In this document: positions 17,088 to 25,973 of the stretch, piece by piece
Layout of the letters: each line of letters begins with the position of its first letter
Position numbering within the stretch: position 1 is the stretch's first letter
Assembly: GCA_003577275.1 (NCBI GenBank)
Contig: QEVO01000002.1
Location: 248,001-312,000 of the forward strand
DNA: 64,000 bases
Reading direction: 5' to 3'
DNA from: Pseudomonadota bacterium
GTDB taxonomy: Bacteria; Pseudomonadota; Alphaproteobacteria; Sphingomonadales; Govanellaceae
Position numbers and translations under genes: made by a program
Notes under the pieces: generated by a model
The model's input: the letters and a program-made list of their open reading frames with translations, nothing else
Databases searched by the model: none
What the model was told of the DNA's origin: nothing

Positions 17088-18056
17088 ATGTCGAAACGTG
17101 ATCCACGCGGCCGGCCGAGCGCCGACCGGACGAGCCTGTATGACGAAATCACCGGCAAGATCCTGGCCGAACTAGAGGCCGGACGGTTACCCTGGGTCCA
17201 ACCTTGGGGGACGGCCGCGGCCAAGGCGCCACTCGCGATGCCGACCAACGTCGCTACCGGGCGCGGCTACTCGGGGGTCAACGTACTGATCCTCTGGGGC
17301 GCTGTGATCTCTCATGGTTTCCCGAGCCAGGGCTGGCTCACCTTCCGCCAGGCCCTTTCGCTCGGCGGCAATGTCCGCAAGGGCGAGCGCGGCACCACCG
17401 TGGTCTATGCCGACCGCTTCGTGCCGGACGATGAACGCCGTCGTGCGCGAGAGACCGGCGATGAGGCACAGGCGATCCCGTTCCTGAAGCGCTTCACGGT
17501 CTTCAACGTCGCTCAGTGTGACGGCCTGCCGGCGGACCTCGTGGCCGCCGTGCCGGCGCCCGAACCCGGGCTGATCGAGCCCACGGTCGACGCGCTGATC
17601 CGGGCGAGCGGGATCGACTTTCGCATCGGCGGCGACCGGGCTTACTACGCGCCGGCGCCTGACTATGTGATGGTGCCGCCGCCCCAGGCCTTCTTCGAGC
17701 CCATCAACTGGCATCGCACGGCGCTGCATGAATGCGCCCATGCCAGCGGCGCGGCCCATCGGCTGGGACGCGATCTCACAGGATCGTTCGGCTCCAAGAA
17801 ATACGCGTTCGAGGAACTGGTGGCCGAGATCGCCTCGGCCTTCTGCTGCGCCGCCCTCGGCATCGCCCCGACCGTCCGCCACGCCGACTACATCGGATCC
17901 TGGGCCGAGGTCCTGCGCGAGGACAATCGCGCCATAGTCCGTGCAGCCAGTCAGGCAAGCAAGGCAGCGGACTGGTTGCTGGCCTTCGCCCCAAATGCGG
18001 GCGAACCGGGTCAGGCAATTGCCACCACCCCCGAGGCCGCACGCCAGGCGGCCTGA
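17088..18056 (+). CDS. ardC: ArdC-type antirestriction protein / zincin-like metallopeptidase
   Basis: 322 aa. The N-terminal half (YDEITGKILAELEAGRLPWVQPW, NVATGRGYSGVN) is the ArdC ssDNA-binding domain (DUF1738). The C-terminal half is a zincin-like domain with HECAHASG supplying the HExxH zinc ligands and EELVAEIASAF as the downstream glutamate helix. Family proteins protect incoming single-stranded conjugative DNA from restriction in the new host. It opens the backbone block of conserved element genes and shares its leader with the ParB-like gene. Confidence 0.92.
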   Translation: MSKRDPRGRPSADRTSLYDEITGKILAELEAGRLPWVQPWGTAAAKAPLAMPTNVATGRGYSGVNVLILWGAVISHGFPSQGWLTFRQALSLGGNVRKGERGTTVVYADRFVPDDERRRARETGDEAQAIPFLKRFTVFNVAQCDGLPADLVAAVPAPEPGLIEPTVDALIRASGIDFRIGGDRAYYAPAPDYVMVPPPQAFFEPINWHRTALHECAHASGAAHRLGRDLTGSFGSKKYAFEELVAEIASAFCCAALGIAPTVRHADYIGSWAEVLREDNRAIVRAASQASKAADWLLAFAPNAGEPGQAIATTPEAARQAA

Positions 18057-18159
18057 CCCACTCGCTACCGCTTCAAGCATCGGCGCAGTCCCGTCTTCCC
18101 GGCTCTACGGCGTTCCGGCTGTCCGGAAGCGATGAGAGGAAGAGGGCTGCGCCGATTTT

Positions 18160-18216
18160 CGTGACGGGTTGGAGGTCGGGAGAGAGGCTCCCGGCCGCCC
18201 GTCGCGGAGACCTGTC
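18160..18216 (+). promoter_or_regulatory. Conserved 5' leader of the ParB-like gene (copy 2)
   Basis: Matches the ardC leader over its whole length with a few substitutions. Here the hairpin GGGAG-AGAGG-CTCCC is perfectly paired, whereas the ardC copy has one G-T pair; this variation keeps pairing, supporting a structured RNA. GCGGAGACC sits just before the ATG at 18217, which decides the start over an in-frame upstream codon at 18169. Confidence 0.55.
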
Positions 18217-20361
18217 ATGGCCACTGCCATTCAGAAGATCACCCTGTCGCCGTCGCGCGACATCCCCTTCAACAAGCTCACGCTCTCGCAGGCGAACGTC
18301 CGGCGCATCAAAGCCGGCATTTCGATCGAGGAACTGGCCGAGGACATCGCGCGCCGCGGTCTCCTGCAGAGCCTCAACGTCCGGCCCGTCCTCGATGCCG
18401 ACGGCGCAGAGACCGGCCTGTACGAAATCCCGGCCGGCGGGCGTCGCTACCGGGCGCTCGAGCGTCTGGTGAAGCAGAAGCGCCTCGCCAAGACTGCTCC
18501 CGTGCCGTGCGTGGTGCGCGATCCCGCGACGCCGATCCTGGCCGAAGACGACTCCCTCGCGGAGAACCTTCAGCGTGCCCCGCTCCACCCGCTAGATCAG
18601 TTCCGGGCGTTCCAGGCGCTGCGCGACAAGGGACAGTCCGAGGAAGACATCGCCGCGGCTTTCTTCACCTCCGCCCATGTCGTGAAGCAGCGTCTGCGCC
18701 TTGCCGGCGTCTCACCGAAGCTTCTCGACATCTATGCCGAGGACGGCATGACGCTGGAGCAGCTGATGGCCTTCACGGTCAGCGCCGACCATCAAAGGCA
18801 GGAACAGGTCTGGGAGACGATCGCAGGCTCCTGGTCCAAGGAGCCTTATCAGATCCGCCGGATGCTGACCGAGAAGACGGTGCGCGCGTCGGACCGCCGC
18901 GCCATGTTCGTCGGGCTCGATGCCTATGAAGCCGCTGGCGGCACGGTCCTGCGCGATCTCTTCCAACAGGACGATGGCGGCTGGCTCGCCGATGTCGCCC
19001 TGCTCGATACCCTGGTTGCCGCCAAGCTGAAGACAGAGGCCGAGGCCATCGCGGCCGAAGGCTGGAAGTGGATCGAGGTCGCTACCGACTTCCCCTACGG
19101 TCACACCCACGGTCTGCGCCAGATCGAGGGCGTCGCCGCCGAACGATCGGCTGACGAGGCGGCCACGATCGACGCACTCAACGCCGAGTATCAGCGGCTC
19201 GAGGCCGAGTATGAAGATGCGGACGAACTGCCCGACGAGGTCGATGCGCGGCTCGGCGAGATCGAGGCCCTACTTGGCGAGCTCGACAACCGGCCGGTGA
19301 TCTTTGATCCGAGCGACATCACCCGTGCAGGCGTCTTCGTCAGCATCGGCGCGGACGGCAGGCCCGTGGCCGACCGCGGCTATGTTCGCCCGGACGACGA
19401 GGCGCCCCTCGTCCTGCCCGATGCCGAGACCGATGGCGCTACGGCGGCGACCAGCGGCCAAGCCGGCGAACCCGGACCGAGTGGCACATCCCGCACCGTC
19501 ATCACGGTCGGCGGGCAGCCGATCGAAAGCGAGGACGACGAGGACGACGTGATCAAGCCGTTGCCCGAGCGCCTGGTGATCGAATTGACCGCCCATCGCA
19601 CGCTTGCGCTGCGCGACGCCGTGGCGAGCAACCCGCAGATCGCGTTGACGGCGCTGCTGCACAAGCTCGTCATCGACACGTTCCAGCGCACCAACACCGG
19701 GGGCGGATGCCTCGAAGCGTCCGTGCGGCACGTCTTCTTCCCAGCGCAGGCCGCCGACCTCAAGGACAGCCCCTCCGCACGCGCGATCGCGGAGCGTCAG
19801 GACGCCTGGAAGGCCGATCTTCCGCAGGACGATCGGGCGCTCTGGGACTGGCTGTCGGCACTCGACGATGCGAGCCGACTCGCGCTGCTCGCTCATTGCG
19901 TGAGCTTCGGCGTCAACGCACTTTACGAGAAGCCGAACCCCTACGGGGGGAACGGCGTGTCCCAGCACGGGCTCCAACGCCGTCTCACCCAGGCCGACCG
20001 GCTCGCGCGGGCGACTGGTCTCGACATGGTGGAGGCCGGATGGCGTCCTTCGGTCGACAATTATCTCGGCCGGGTGCCGAAGCGTCGCATCGTCGAGGCC
20101 GTGCGTGAGGGCGCGGGAGACCGGGCGGCGCAGCTCATCGAGCATCTGAAGAAGGCTGAGATGGCCAAGGAAGCCGAACGCCTTCTCGCCGACGCCCGGT
20201 GGCTCCCCGAGCCGCTGCGGCTCGCTGAGACGCACACATCGTCCGAAGCGGGCGAACCCGAAGCTCAGGCAAGCTCCATGGATCTTCCGGCGTTTCTGTC
20301 TGGCGACGAGGAAGCCTCGGACGAGGATGCGGAGCCGCTCCCGGCCATTGCCGCCGAGTAG
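18217..20361 (+). CDS. ParB/RepB/Spo0J-family nuclease-like protein
   Basis: 714 aa. The ParB N-terminal domain is clear: LTLSQANVRRIKAG, YEIPAGGRRYRALERL and DSLAENLQRAPLHPLDQFRAF, followed by a KorB/ParB-like HTH (EEDIAAAFFTSAHVVKQRL). A long acidic middle (EDADELPDEVDARLGEIEALLGEL as helix) and a C-terminal part of unknown fold follow. It is about twice the length of segregation ParBs; such long versions are standard on alphaproteobacterial conjugative elements and have no ParA beside them. It may act in DNA binding or processing during transfer rather than segregation, which the separate ParA at 45.5 kb probably handles. Confidence 0.88.
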   Translation: MATAIQKITLSPSRDIPFNKLTLSQANVRRIKAGISIEELAEDIARRGLLQSLNVRPVLDADGAETGLYEIPAGGRRYRALERLVKQKRLAKTAPVPCVVRDPATPILAEDDSLAENLQRAPLHPLDQFRAFQALRDKGQSEEDIAAAFFTSAHVVKQRLRLAGVSPKLLDIYAEDGMTLEQLMAFTVSADHQRQEQVWETIAGSWSKEPYQIRRMLTEKTVRASDRRAMFVGLDAYEAAGGTVLRDLFQQDDGGWLADVALLDTLVAAKLKTEAEAIAAEGWKWIEVATDFPYGHTHGLRQIEGVAAERSADEAATIDALNAEYQRLEAEYEDADELPDEVDARLGEIEALLGELDNRPVIFDPSDITRAGVFVSIGADGRPVADRGYVRPDDEAPLVLPDAETDGATAATSGQAGEPGPSGTSRTVITVGGQPIESEDDEDDVIKPLPERLVIELTAHRTLALRDAVASNPQIALTALLHKLVIDTFQRTNTGGGCLEASVRHVFFPAQAADLKDSPSARAIAERQDAWKADLPQDDRALWDWLSALDDASRLALLAHCVSFGVNALYEKPNPYGGNGVSQHGLQRRLTQADRLARATGLDMVEAGWRPSVDNYLGRVPKRRIVEAVREGAGDRAAQLIEHLKKAEMAKEAERLLADARWLPEPLRLAETHTSSEAGEPEAQASSMDLPAFLSGDEEASDEDAEPLPAIAAE

Positions 20362-20370
20362 CCGATCCAG

Positions 20371-20397
20371 GCGGGACCGCTCCGGCGGTCCCGCATC
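20371..20397 (+). terminator. Hairpin after the ParB-like gene
   Basis: A perfect 10-bp stem GCGGGACCGC / GCGGTCCCGC with a TCCG loop ends at 20394 and is followed by ATCTTT. The T-run is weak, so it may be an attenuator or RNA 3' end stabiliser. Confidence 0.5.
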
Positions 20398-20420
20398 TTT
20401 CCTCACACGCCCGTTCCATC

Positions 20421-20445
20421 AGCCCGGTCGCCACGCCGGGCTTTT
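20421..20445 (+). terminator. Rho-independent terminator-like hairpin
   Basis: AGCCCGG (20421-20427) pairs with CCGGGCT (20436-20442) and runs into TTTT. It lies 22 nt before the next gene, so it may attenuate read-through from parB. Confidence 0.55.
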
Positions 20446-20466
20446 CCATGTTCGTGGGAGACTGTC

Positions 20467-20883
20467 ATGGCAGACTATTTCACGCACTTCTCCTGCCTGC
20501 TCGACGTCGGCACGCCACAAAATGCCGCGCGTGCGCTCGATCTCTACAATGCCTTGTCCGAGGCTGGCGCGTCAGAAGAACCGCCGTCGGAAGGCTTCCT
20601 TCTCTCCATCCAGCCGGAGCATGGCGGCTCGCAGCTCTGGCTACGGGATGACGTCTCCGGCGATCCCGAACGGCTGATCCAGTTCGTGAAACTCTGCGCG
20701 GCGGAATTCAGCCTGAAAGGCCGTTGGGGCTTCCAATACGCCAATACCTGCTCGCGCCCCCGGCTCGGTGCGTTTGGCGGCGGCGCGCACGTCCTCGACC
20801 TCGGGACGGGCGAGACCGTCGGATGGATCGACACCGATGGCTGGCTCGCCGCAACGGTGGATGGAGGTGATTCCGATGCCTGA
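20467..20883 (+). CDS. Conserved hypothetical protein of conjugative elements
   Basis: 138 aa, starting MADYFTHFSCLLDVGTPQNAARAL. GGGAG precedes the ATG. Features are aromatic and acidic (PEHGGSQLWLRDDVSGDPERLIQFV; GRWGFQYANTCSRPRLGAFGGGAHVLDL), reading as a compact soluble domain. I recall such proteins as constant neighbours of parB and strawberry-notch genes on alphaproteobacterial elements, without known function. Its end overlaps the start of the next gene by 8 nt, so the two are probably co-translated. Confidence 0.75.
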   Translation: MADYFTHFSCLLDVGTPQNAARALDLYNALSEAGASEEPPSEGFLLSIQPEHGGSQLWLRDDVSGDPERLIQFVKLCAAEFSLKGRWGFQYANTCSRPRLGAFGGGAHVLDLGTGETVGWIDTDGWLAATVDGGDSDA

Positions 20884-21520
20884 GATCATCGAAACCATCG
20901 TCTATCGCCTCGCCGAACTTTCCGATGCGGCGAAGGGCGCCGCGCGCCAATGGTACCGCGAGGGCGGCTTCGATTATGACTGGTTCGAGTTCATCTATGA
21001 CGACTTCGAACGTATCTGCGCGATCCTCGGCATCAGCCTCCGGACGCGCTCCGTCCGGCTGATCGGCGGCGGCACCCGCTCGAAACCCTGCATCTGGTTT
21101 TCGGGCTTCTGGAGCCAGGGCGATGGGGCCTGCTTCGAGGGCGACTACAGGCATACGAGATCCGCCGCCCGCCGCATCCGGGCCTATGCGCCAACGGATA
21201 CCGCGCTTCACCGGATCGCCGACACCCTCCACACCGTTCAGCGGCGCAACTTCTACCAGCTCCGGGCCACCCTGACCCACCGGGGGCGCTATTATCACGA
21301 GCATTGCATGGCGATCGCGGTCGATCGCGACAGTCCCGTGGGTCAGGACATGACAGCCGATGCGGAAGATGCCGTCTCGGAAGCGCTCCGAGATCTTGCC
21401 CGCTGGCTCTACCGCCAGCTCGAACGGGAATATGAGCATCTGACCTCGGACGAGGTGGTCGACGAGGGGATTGCGGCGAACGGCTACACCTTCACCGAAG
21501 CGGGCCGGCGCTTCGGCTGA
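20876..21520 (+). CDS. Conserved hypothetical protein, antitoxin-like annotation family
   Basis: 214 aa from ATG 20876, with GGAGGTGA 5 nt upstream deciding this start. Sequence: MPEIIETIVYRLAELSDAAKGAARQWYREG, a Trp/Tyr/Asp-rich block (FDYDWFEFIYDDFERICAIL) and CIWFSGFWSQGDGACFEGDY. Homologues are commonly labelled as stability-system antitoxins, but I see no antitoxin DNA-binding fold. Glycine- and aromatic-rich GDGACFEGDY suggests a small enzyme-like or binding domain. It is coupled to the preceding gene. Confidence 0.72.
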   Translation: MPEIIETIVYRLAELSDAAKGAARQWYREGGFDYDWFEFIYDDFERICAILGISLRTRSVRLIGGGTRSKPCIWFSGFWSQGDGACFEGDYRHTRSAARRIRAYAPTDTALHRIADTLHTVQRRNFYQLRATLTHRGRYYHEHCMAIAVDRDSPVGQDMTADAEDAVSEALRDLARWLYRQLEREYEHLTSDEVVDEGIAANGYTFTEAGRRFG

Positions 21521-21552
21521 TTCAGCCTGCTGCTCTTACGTCGAGAGGCAGA

Positions 21553-21638
21553 GGAGGCCGGGACGGGTTTGAGCCCGGACGGTCGAGAGAGAGCGCCCAA
21601 GGGCTCGCCCTTTTCCCGCTCTCCTCGAGGTCTTCCCC
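21553..21638 (+). promoter_or_regulatory. Leader of the strawberry-notch gene, related to the ardC/parB leader
   Basis: It contains GACGGGTTTGAGCCCGG and GGTCGAGAGAGAG, echoing the GACGGGTTG and GGGAGAGAGG blocks of the other two leaders, followed by GCGCCCAAGGGCTCGCCC which can fold. The match is partial, so kinship is only probable. Confidence 0.35.
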
Positions 21639-24600
21639 ATGCACGATCGTTCCGCATCTTGCGCGCAAGAACATATGCCGGCATCTTATCCGCAACGTGT
21701 CGACCGGACGGCCGCCCTGCTCGATGCCGCCCGATCCATTCTCGTCCATCTCGAAGCAGGCCGACGTGTCGACGCCACCCTGCTTCGTGACGCGATGGAA
21801 GCGAGCTTCAACGCGAGCGACGCAACCGGAGCCTGGGACTGGAAGCTGGCCTACGACGCCTGCGAGGCAGCGACTGTTCTCTTCCTCCGCAAATACGGCA
21901 AAGTGCTTTTGCACAAAGCCGGCTCTCCGGCAGCAGCCCTGCCGCTTTTCGCGAAAGTCGCCGGCCTGCTCCCCACGCATACCCGCCGCTCCCTCGAAAG
22001 CGAGACGTTCCAGCAATTCTCAACGCCCATGCCGCTCGGATTCATCGCGTTGCGCGCGGCCGACATCACATCTGCCGACTGCGTGCTCGAACCGTCCGCC
22101 GGGACCGGCCTGCTCGCCGTCCTGTCCGAGATCGCAGGCGCGACGCTGATCCTCAACGAACTGGCGGAAACCCGCGCCAGCCTCCTCTCCTCCCTCTTCC
22201 CGGCCGTGCCCGTCTCGCGCTTCGACGCGGCGCAGATCGACGATCATCTGCACCCGGCCGTGGTCCCGTCGGTCGTGCTGATGAACCCGCCATTCTCGGC
22301 GATGACGAACGTCTCCGGTCGCATGGCCGACGCAGCGCTGCGACACATCGCATCCGCGCTCGCCCGCCTCGCCGAGGGCGGGCGCTTGGTGGCCATCACC
22401 GGCGCCAATGTCAGCCCGGAGCATCCAGCCTGGCGCGACGCGTTCATCCGACTGCAGGAGCGCGGGCGCATCGTATTCACCGCGAGTATCGACGGCACCG
22501 TCTACGCCAAGCACGGCACAACCATCGAGACACGGCTCACCGTCTTCGACAAGCTGCCAGCAGACGATCCGGCCCGGTTTCCCGCATCACAGGGTCAAGC
22601 ACCCGACACGCAGACGCTTATGGGATGGGTCACGGAACACGTTCCCCCACGGCTCACACTGGCCGGTTCGGTCGCCCTGCCGGCACCGTCGGCGATGGCG
22701 CCGAAGCAGGTTGCCTGTCCGATTGCGCGCAGCACCGCGACCGCGCCGCAGAGGTCATCACTCGAGGAGCCGGTTTACCTGGACCTCGCCTATGAGACCC
22801 TTGACTGGAAGCCGGCCGAGGGCGGTCGGCTGACCGACGCCATCTACGAAGAATATGGACTTCAGACGATCCATATTCCCGGCTCTCAGGCCCATCCGAC
22901 CAAGCTCGTGCAATCGGCGGCCATGGCGTCGGTCGCGCCGCCCAAGCCAAGCTATCGTCCACGCCTGCCCGAACGGCTCATCAACGAGGGCATACTGTCG
23001 GACGCACAGCTCGAAACCGTGATCTATGCCGGCGAGGCGCATACGGGCTTCTTCAGCGGCGCCTGGACTGTCGACGCGACGTTCGATGTCGTCTCTGCCG
23101 CGCCTGACGAGGCGGCATCCGCCGTCCGCTTCCGGCGCGGTTTCATGCTCGGCGACGGCACAGGCGCGGGCAAGGGGCGCCAGTCCGCCGCCATAATCCT
23201 CGACAACTGGCTGCACGGTCGGCGCAAGGCCGTCTGGATCTCGAAGTCGGACAAGCTGATCGAGGATGCGCAGCGCGACTGGTCGGCCCTGGGCATGGAG
23301 CGCCTGCTCGTGACGCCGCTCTCCCGCTTCCCGCAGGGACGGCCGATCACACTGCCGGAAGGCGTCCTATTCACCACCTATGCCACGCTGCGGTCCGATG
23401 AGAAGGCCGACAAGGTTTCGCGCGTCCGCCAGATCGTCGATTGGTTGGGCTCCGATTTCGACGGAGTGATCATCTTCGACGAGAGCCATGCCATGCAAAA
23501 CGCCGGCGGCGGAAAGGGAGAACGAGGCGATGTCGCGCCGTCGCAGCAGGGCCGTGCCGGCTTGCGGCTCCAGCACGCCCTCCCCGGCGCTCGAATCGTC
23601 TACGTCTCGGCGACAGGCGCCACCACCGTCCACAATCTCGCCTATGCCCAGCGTCTCGGCCTGTGGGGCGGCGAGGATTTCCCGTTCGCCACCAGGGCCG
23701 AATTCGTCGCTGCCATCGAGGCCGGCGGTATCGCAGCGATGGAGGTGCTGGCCCGCGATCTTCGCGCCCTCGGCCTCTATACCGCCAGATCCCTGTCCTA
23801 TGACGGGGTCGAGTACGAGCTGGTTGAGCACGCGCTCACCGACGAGCAACGCCGCATCTATGACGCCTATGCTGGCGCGTTCTCGATCATCCACAACAAC
23901 CTCGATGCGGCGATGCGCGCCGCGAACATCACCAGCGAGACCGGCACTCTCAACCCGCGCGCCAAATCTGCCGCCCGTTCGGCCTTCGAAAGCACCAAGC
24001 AGCGCTTCTTCGGGCACCTGCTGACCTCGATGAAGACCCCAACGCTGATCCGCTCGATCCAGCGCGATCTCGACGACGGGCACGCGGCTGTCGTCCAGAT
24101 CGTCTCCACCGGCGAGGCACTGATGGAGCGGCGACTGGCCGAGGTGCCGACAGAGGAATGGAACGACGTGCGCGTCGACATCACGCCGCGCGAATATGTG
24201 CTGTCTTACCTTCAACACTCCTTCCCGGTGCAGCTCTACGAGCCGTTCACCGACGCGGATGGCAATCTCTCTTCGCGACCTGTCACCCGCGACGGCCAGC
24301 CCGTCGAAAGCCGTAAAGCGGTCGCCCGGCGTGACCGGCTAATCGAGAAACTCGCAAGCCTGCCGCCGGTGCCTGGCGCGCTCGATCAGATCGTCCAGCG
24401 CTTCGGAGTGGACTTGGTTGCCGAGGTGACCGGGCGATCGCGGCGCATCATCAGCAAGGGTGATCGGCTCATGGTCCAGAACCGTCCGGGCTCCGCCAAC
24501 CTCGCCGAGACCGCTGCCTTCATGGATGATGCCAAGCGCATCCTCGTGTTCAGTGATGCTGGCGGCACCGGGCGCAGCTATCACGCCGATCTCGCGGCGC

Positions 24601-25973
24601 GTAACCAGCGCCTTCGCGTCCACTATCTCCTCGAGCCGGGCTGGAAAGCCGACGCCGCCATTCAGGGCCTTGGTCGCACCAACCGCACCAACCAGGCGCA
24701 GCCGCCGCTGTTTCGTCCGATCGCAACCGACGTGAAAGCCGAGAAGCGCTTCCTGTCGACCATTGCCCGCCGGCTCGACACGCTCGGGGCAATTACCCGC
24801 GGCCAGCGCCAGACCGGCGGACAGGGCCTCTTCAGACCCGAGGACAATCTCGAAAGCCCCCACGCGCGCGACGCGCTGCGCCAACTTTACCTGCTGATCG
24901 TCCGCGGCAAGGTCGATAACTGCCCGCTCCAGCTCTTCGAGAGCGCCACCGGCCTCAGCCTGATGGACGACACGGGCATCCGCGACGAACTGCCGCCGAT
25001 CACGACCTTTCTCAATAGATTGCTGGCGCTGACGATCGACCTGCAGGGCATATTGTTCACCGCCTTCGAGCAGCTTCTCAATGCCCGGATTGCCGGAGCA
25101 CTGGCCAGTGGCACCTATGACATCGGGCTGGAAACGCTGAAGGCCGAAAGCTTCGTCGTCACCGACCGGCACACCATCTACACGCATCCCGCCACTCGCG
25201 CGGAAACCCGCTTGCTGACGATCACCCAGCGCGAGCGGAACCGGCCCCTGTCGCTCGACCAAGCCTTCGAGCTCCTCGCCGATCCACGTGCAGCTCTGCT
25301 GATTAACGAGCGATCCGCCAGGGCGGCGGTTCAGGTGCCTGCCCCGAGCATCATGCTGGATGATGGCGAAATCGAACGCCGGGTGCGCTTGCTCCGGCCG
25401 ATGGAACATCACCATGCATCGCTTGCGTCGATGGCGGAAACCCATTGGCGGGCGGCCGATCGCGAGGTCTTCGCGGCGGCGTGGCAGCGCGAACTGGGGC
25501 AGATTCCCGAGTTCACCGACAGCACGATCCATGTCGTCGCCGGGCTCCTGCTCCCGATCTGGAAGCGTCTCCCGGAGGAGTGCACGCGTGTCTATCGCCT
25601 CCAGACGGACGACGGCGAACGCATTATCGGGCGACGCGTTTCTGCAGCCTGGGCGGCCAACGCGCTCGCGATCGGAGCGCCCACGCTGACGGCTGCCGAT
25701 GCCTTTGCAGCCTTGGTGGCAGGCAGCACCGTCCTCGATCTCACTGAGGGCCTCCAGCTTCATCGCGCGCGGGTAATGGGCGTCCACCGCATCGAGCTAT
25801 CGGGCTTCTCCGACACGATGCGCGATCGCCTCCGCTCCTACGGCCTGTTCCACGAGATCATCTCCTGGAAGCTCAGGATGTTCGTTCCCACCGACGCGAC
25901 CGGCGTGGCCGTCCTTGCCAAGGTGATGGAGCGCTATCCAGTCACGCAGATCTCTGAACGGGAGGCCGCGTGA
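21639..25973 (+). CDS. Methyltransferase-strawberry notch helicase fusion
   Basis: 1444 aa. The N-terminal domain is a class I SAM methyltransferase with motif I EPSAGTG (151-157) and catalytic motif IV NPPF (216-219), the signature of N6-adenine DNA methylases. The C-terminal two-thirds is an SNF2-like strawberry notch helicase: Walker A region LGDGTGAGKGRQSA (around 505-518), box II FDESHAMQNA (around 612), motif III VSATGATTVHNLAY and motif VI GLGRTNRTNQAQ. This fusion is a hallmark backbone gene of Hyphomicrobiales ICEs and plasmids. It probably modifies or remodels the transferring DNA, perhaps protecting it from host restriction. ATG 21639 is kept; an in-frame ATG at 21675 is possible. 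Confidence 0.9.
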   Translation: MHDRSASCAQEHMPASYPQRVDRTAALLDAARSILVHLEAGRRVDATLLRDAMEASFNASDATGAWDWKLAYDACEAATVLFLRKYGKVLLHKAGSPAAALPLFAKVAGLLPTHTRRSLESETFQQFSTPMPLGFIALRAADITSADCVLEPSAGTGLLAVLSEIAGATLILNELAETRASLLSSLFPAVPVSRFDAAQIDDHLHPAVVPSVVLMNPPFSAMTNVSGRMADAALRHIASALARLAEGGRLVAITGANVSPEHPAWRDAFIRLQERGRIVFTASIDGTVYAKHGTTIETRLTVFDKLPADDPARFPASQGQAPDTQTLMGWVTEHVPPRLTLAGSVALPAPSAMAPKQVACPIARSTATAPQRSSLEEPVYLDLAYETLDWKPAEGGRLTDAIYEEYGLQTIHIPGSQAHPTKLVQSAAMASVAPPKPSYRPRLPERLINEGILSDAQLETVIYAGEAHTGFFSGAWTVDATFDVVSAAPDEAASAVRFRRGFMLGDGTGAGKGRQSAAIILDNWLHGRRKAVWISKSDKLIEDAQRDWSALGMERLLVTPLSRFPQGRPITLPEGVLFTTYATLRSDEKADKVSRVRQIVDWLGSDFDGVIIFDESHAMQNAGGGKGERGDVAPSQQGRAGLRLQHALPGARIVYVSATGATTVHNLAYAQRLGLWGGEDFPFATRAEFVAAIEAGGIAAMEVLARDLRALGLYTARSLSYDGVEYELVEHALTDEQRRIYDAYAGAFSIIHNNLDAAMRAANITSETGTLNPRAKSAARSAFESTKQRFFGHLLTSMKTPTLIRSIQRDLDDGHAAVVQIVSTGEALMERRLAEVPTEEWNDVRVDITPREYVLSYLQHSFPVQLYEPFTDADGNLSSRPVTRDGQPVESRKAVARRDRLIEKLASLPPVPGALDQIVQRFGVDLVAEVTGRSRRIISKGDRLMVQNRPGSANLAETAAFMDDAKRILVFSDAGGTGRSYHADLAARNQRLRVHYLLEPGWKADAAIQGLGRTNRTNQAQPPLFRPIATDVKAEKRFLSTIARRLDTLGAITRGQRQTGGQGLFRPEDNLESPHARDALRQLYLLIVRGKVDNCPLQLFESATGLSLMDDTGIRDELPPITTFLNRLLALTIDLQGILFTAFEQLLNARIAGALASGTYDIGLETLKAESFVVTDRHTIYTHPATRAETRLLTITQRERNRPLSLDQAFELLADPRAALLINERSARAAVQVPAPSIMLDDGEIERRVRLLRPMEHHHASLASMAETHWRAADREVFAAAWQRELGQIPEFTDSTIHVVAGLLLPIWKRLPEECTRVYRLQTDDGERIIGRRVSAAWAANALAIGAPTLTAADAFAALVAGSTVLDLTEGLQLHRARVMGVHRIELSGFSDTMRDRLRSYGLFHEIISWKLRMFVPTDATGVAVLAKVMERYPVTQISEREAA

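Noticed and set aside
16664..17248. 194-codon minus-strand frame across the ardC leader
   Set aside because: It overlaps the conserved leader and the ardC start. Only a short part looks protein-like, too weak to call a gene.
24339..25787. 482-codon minus-strand frame
   Set aside because: Antisense to the strawberry notch helicase, which has full motif support.
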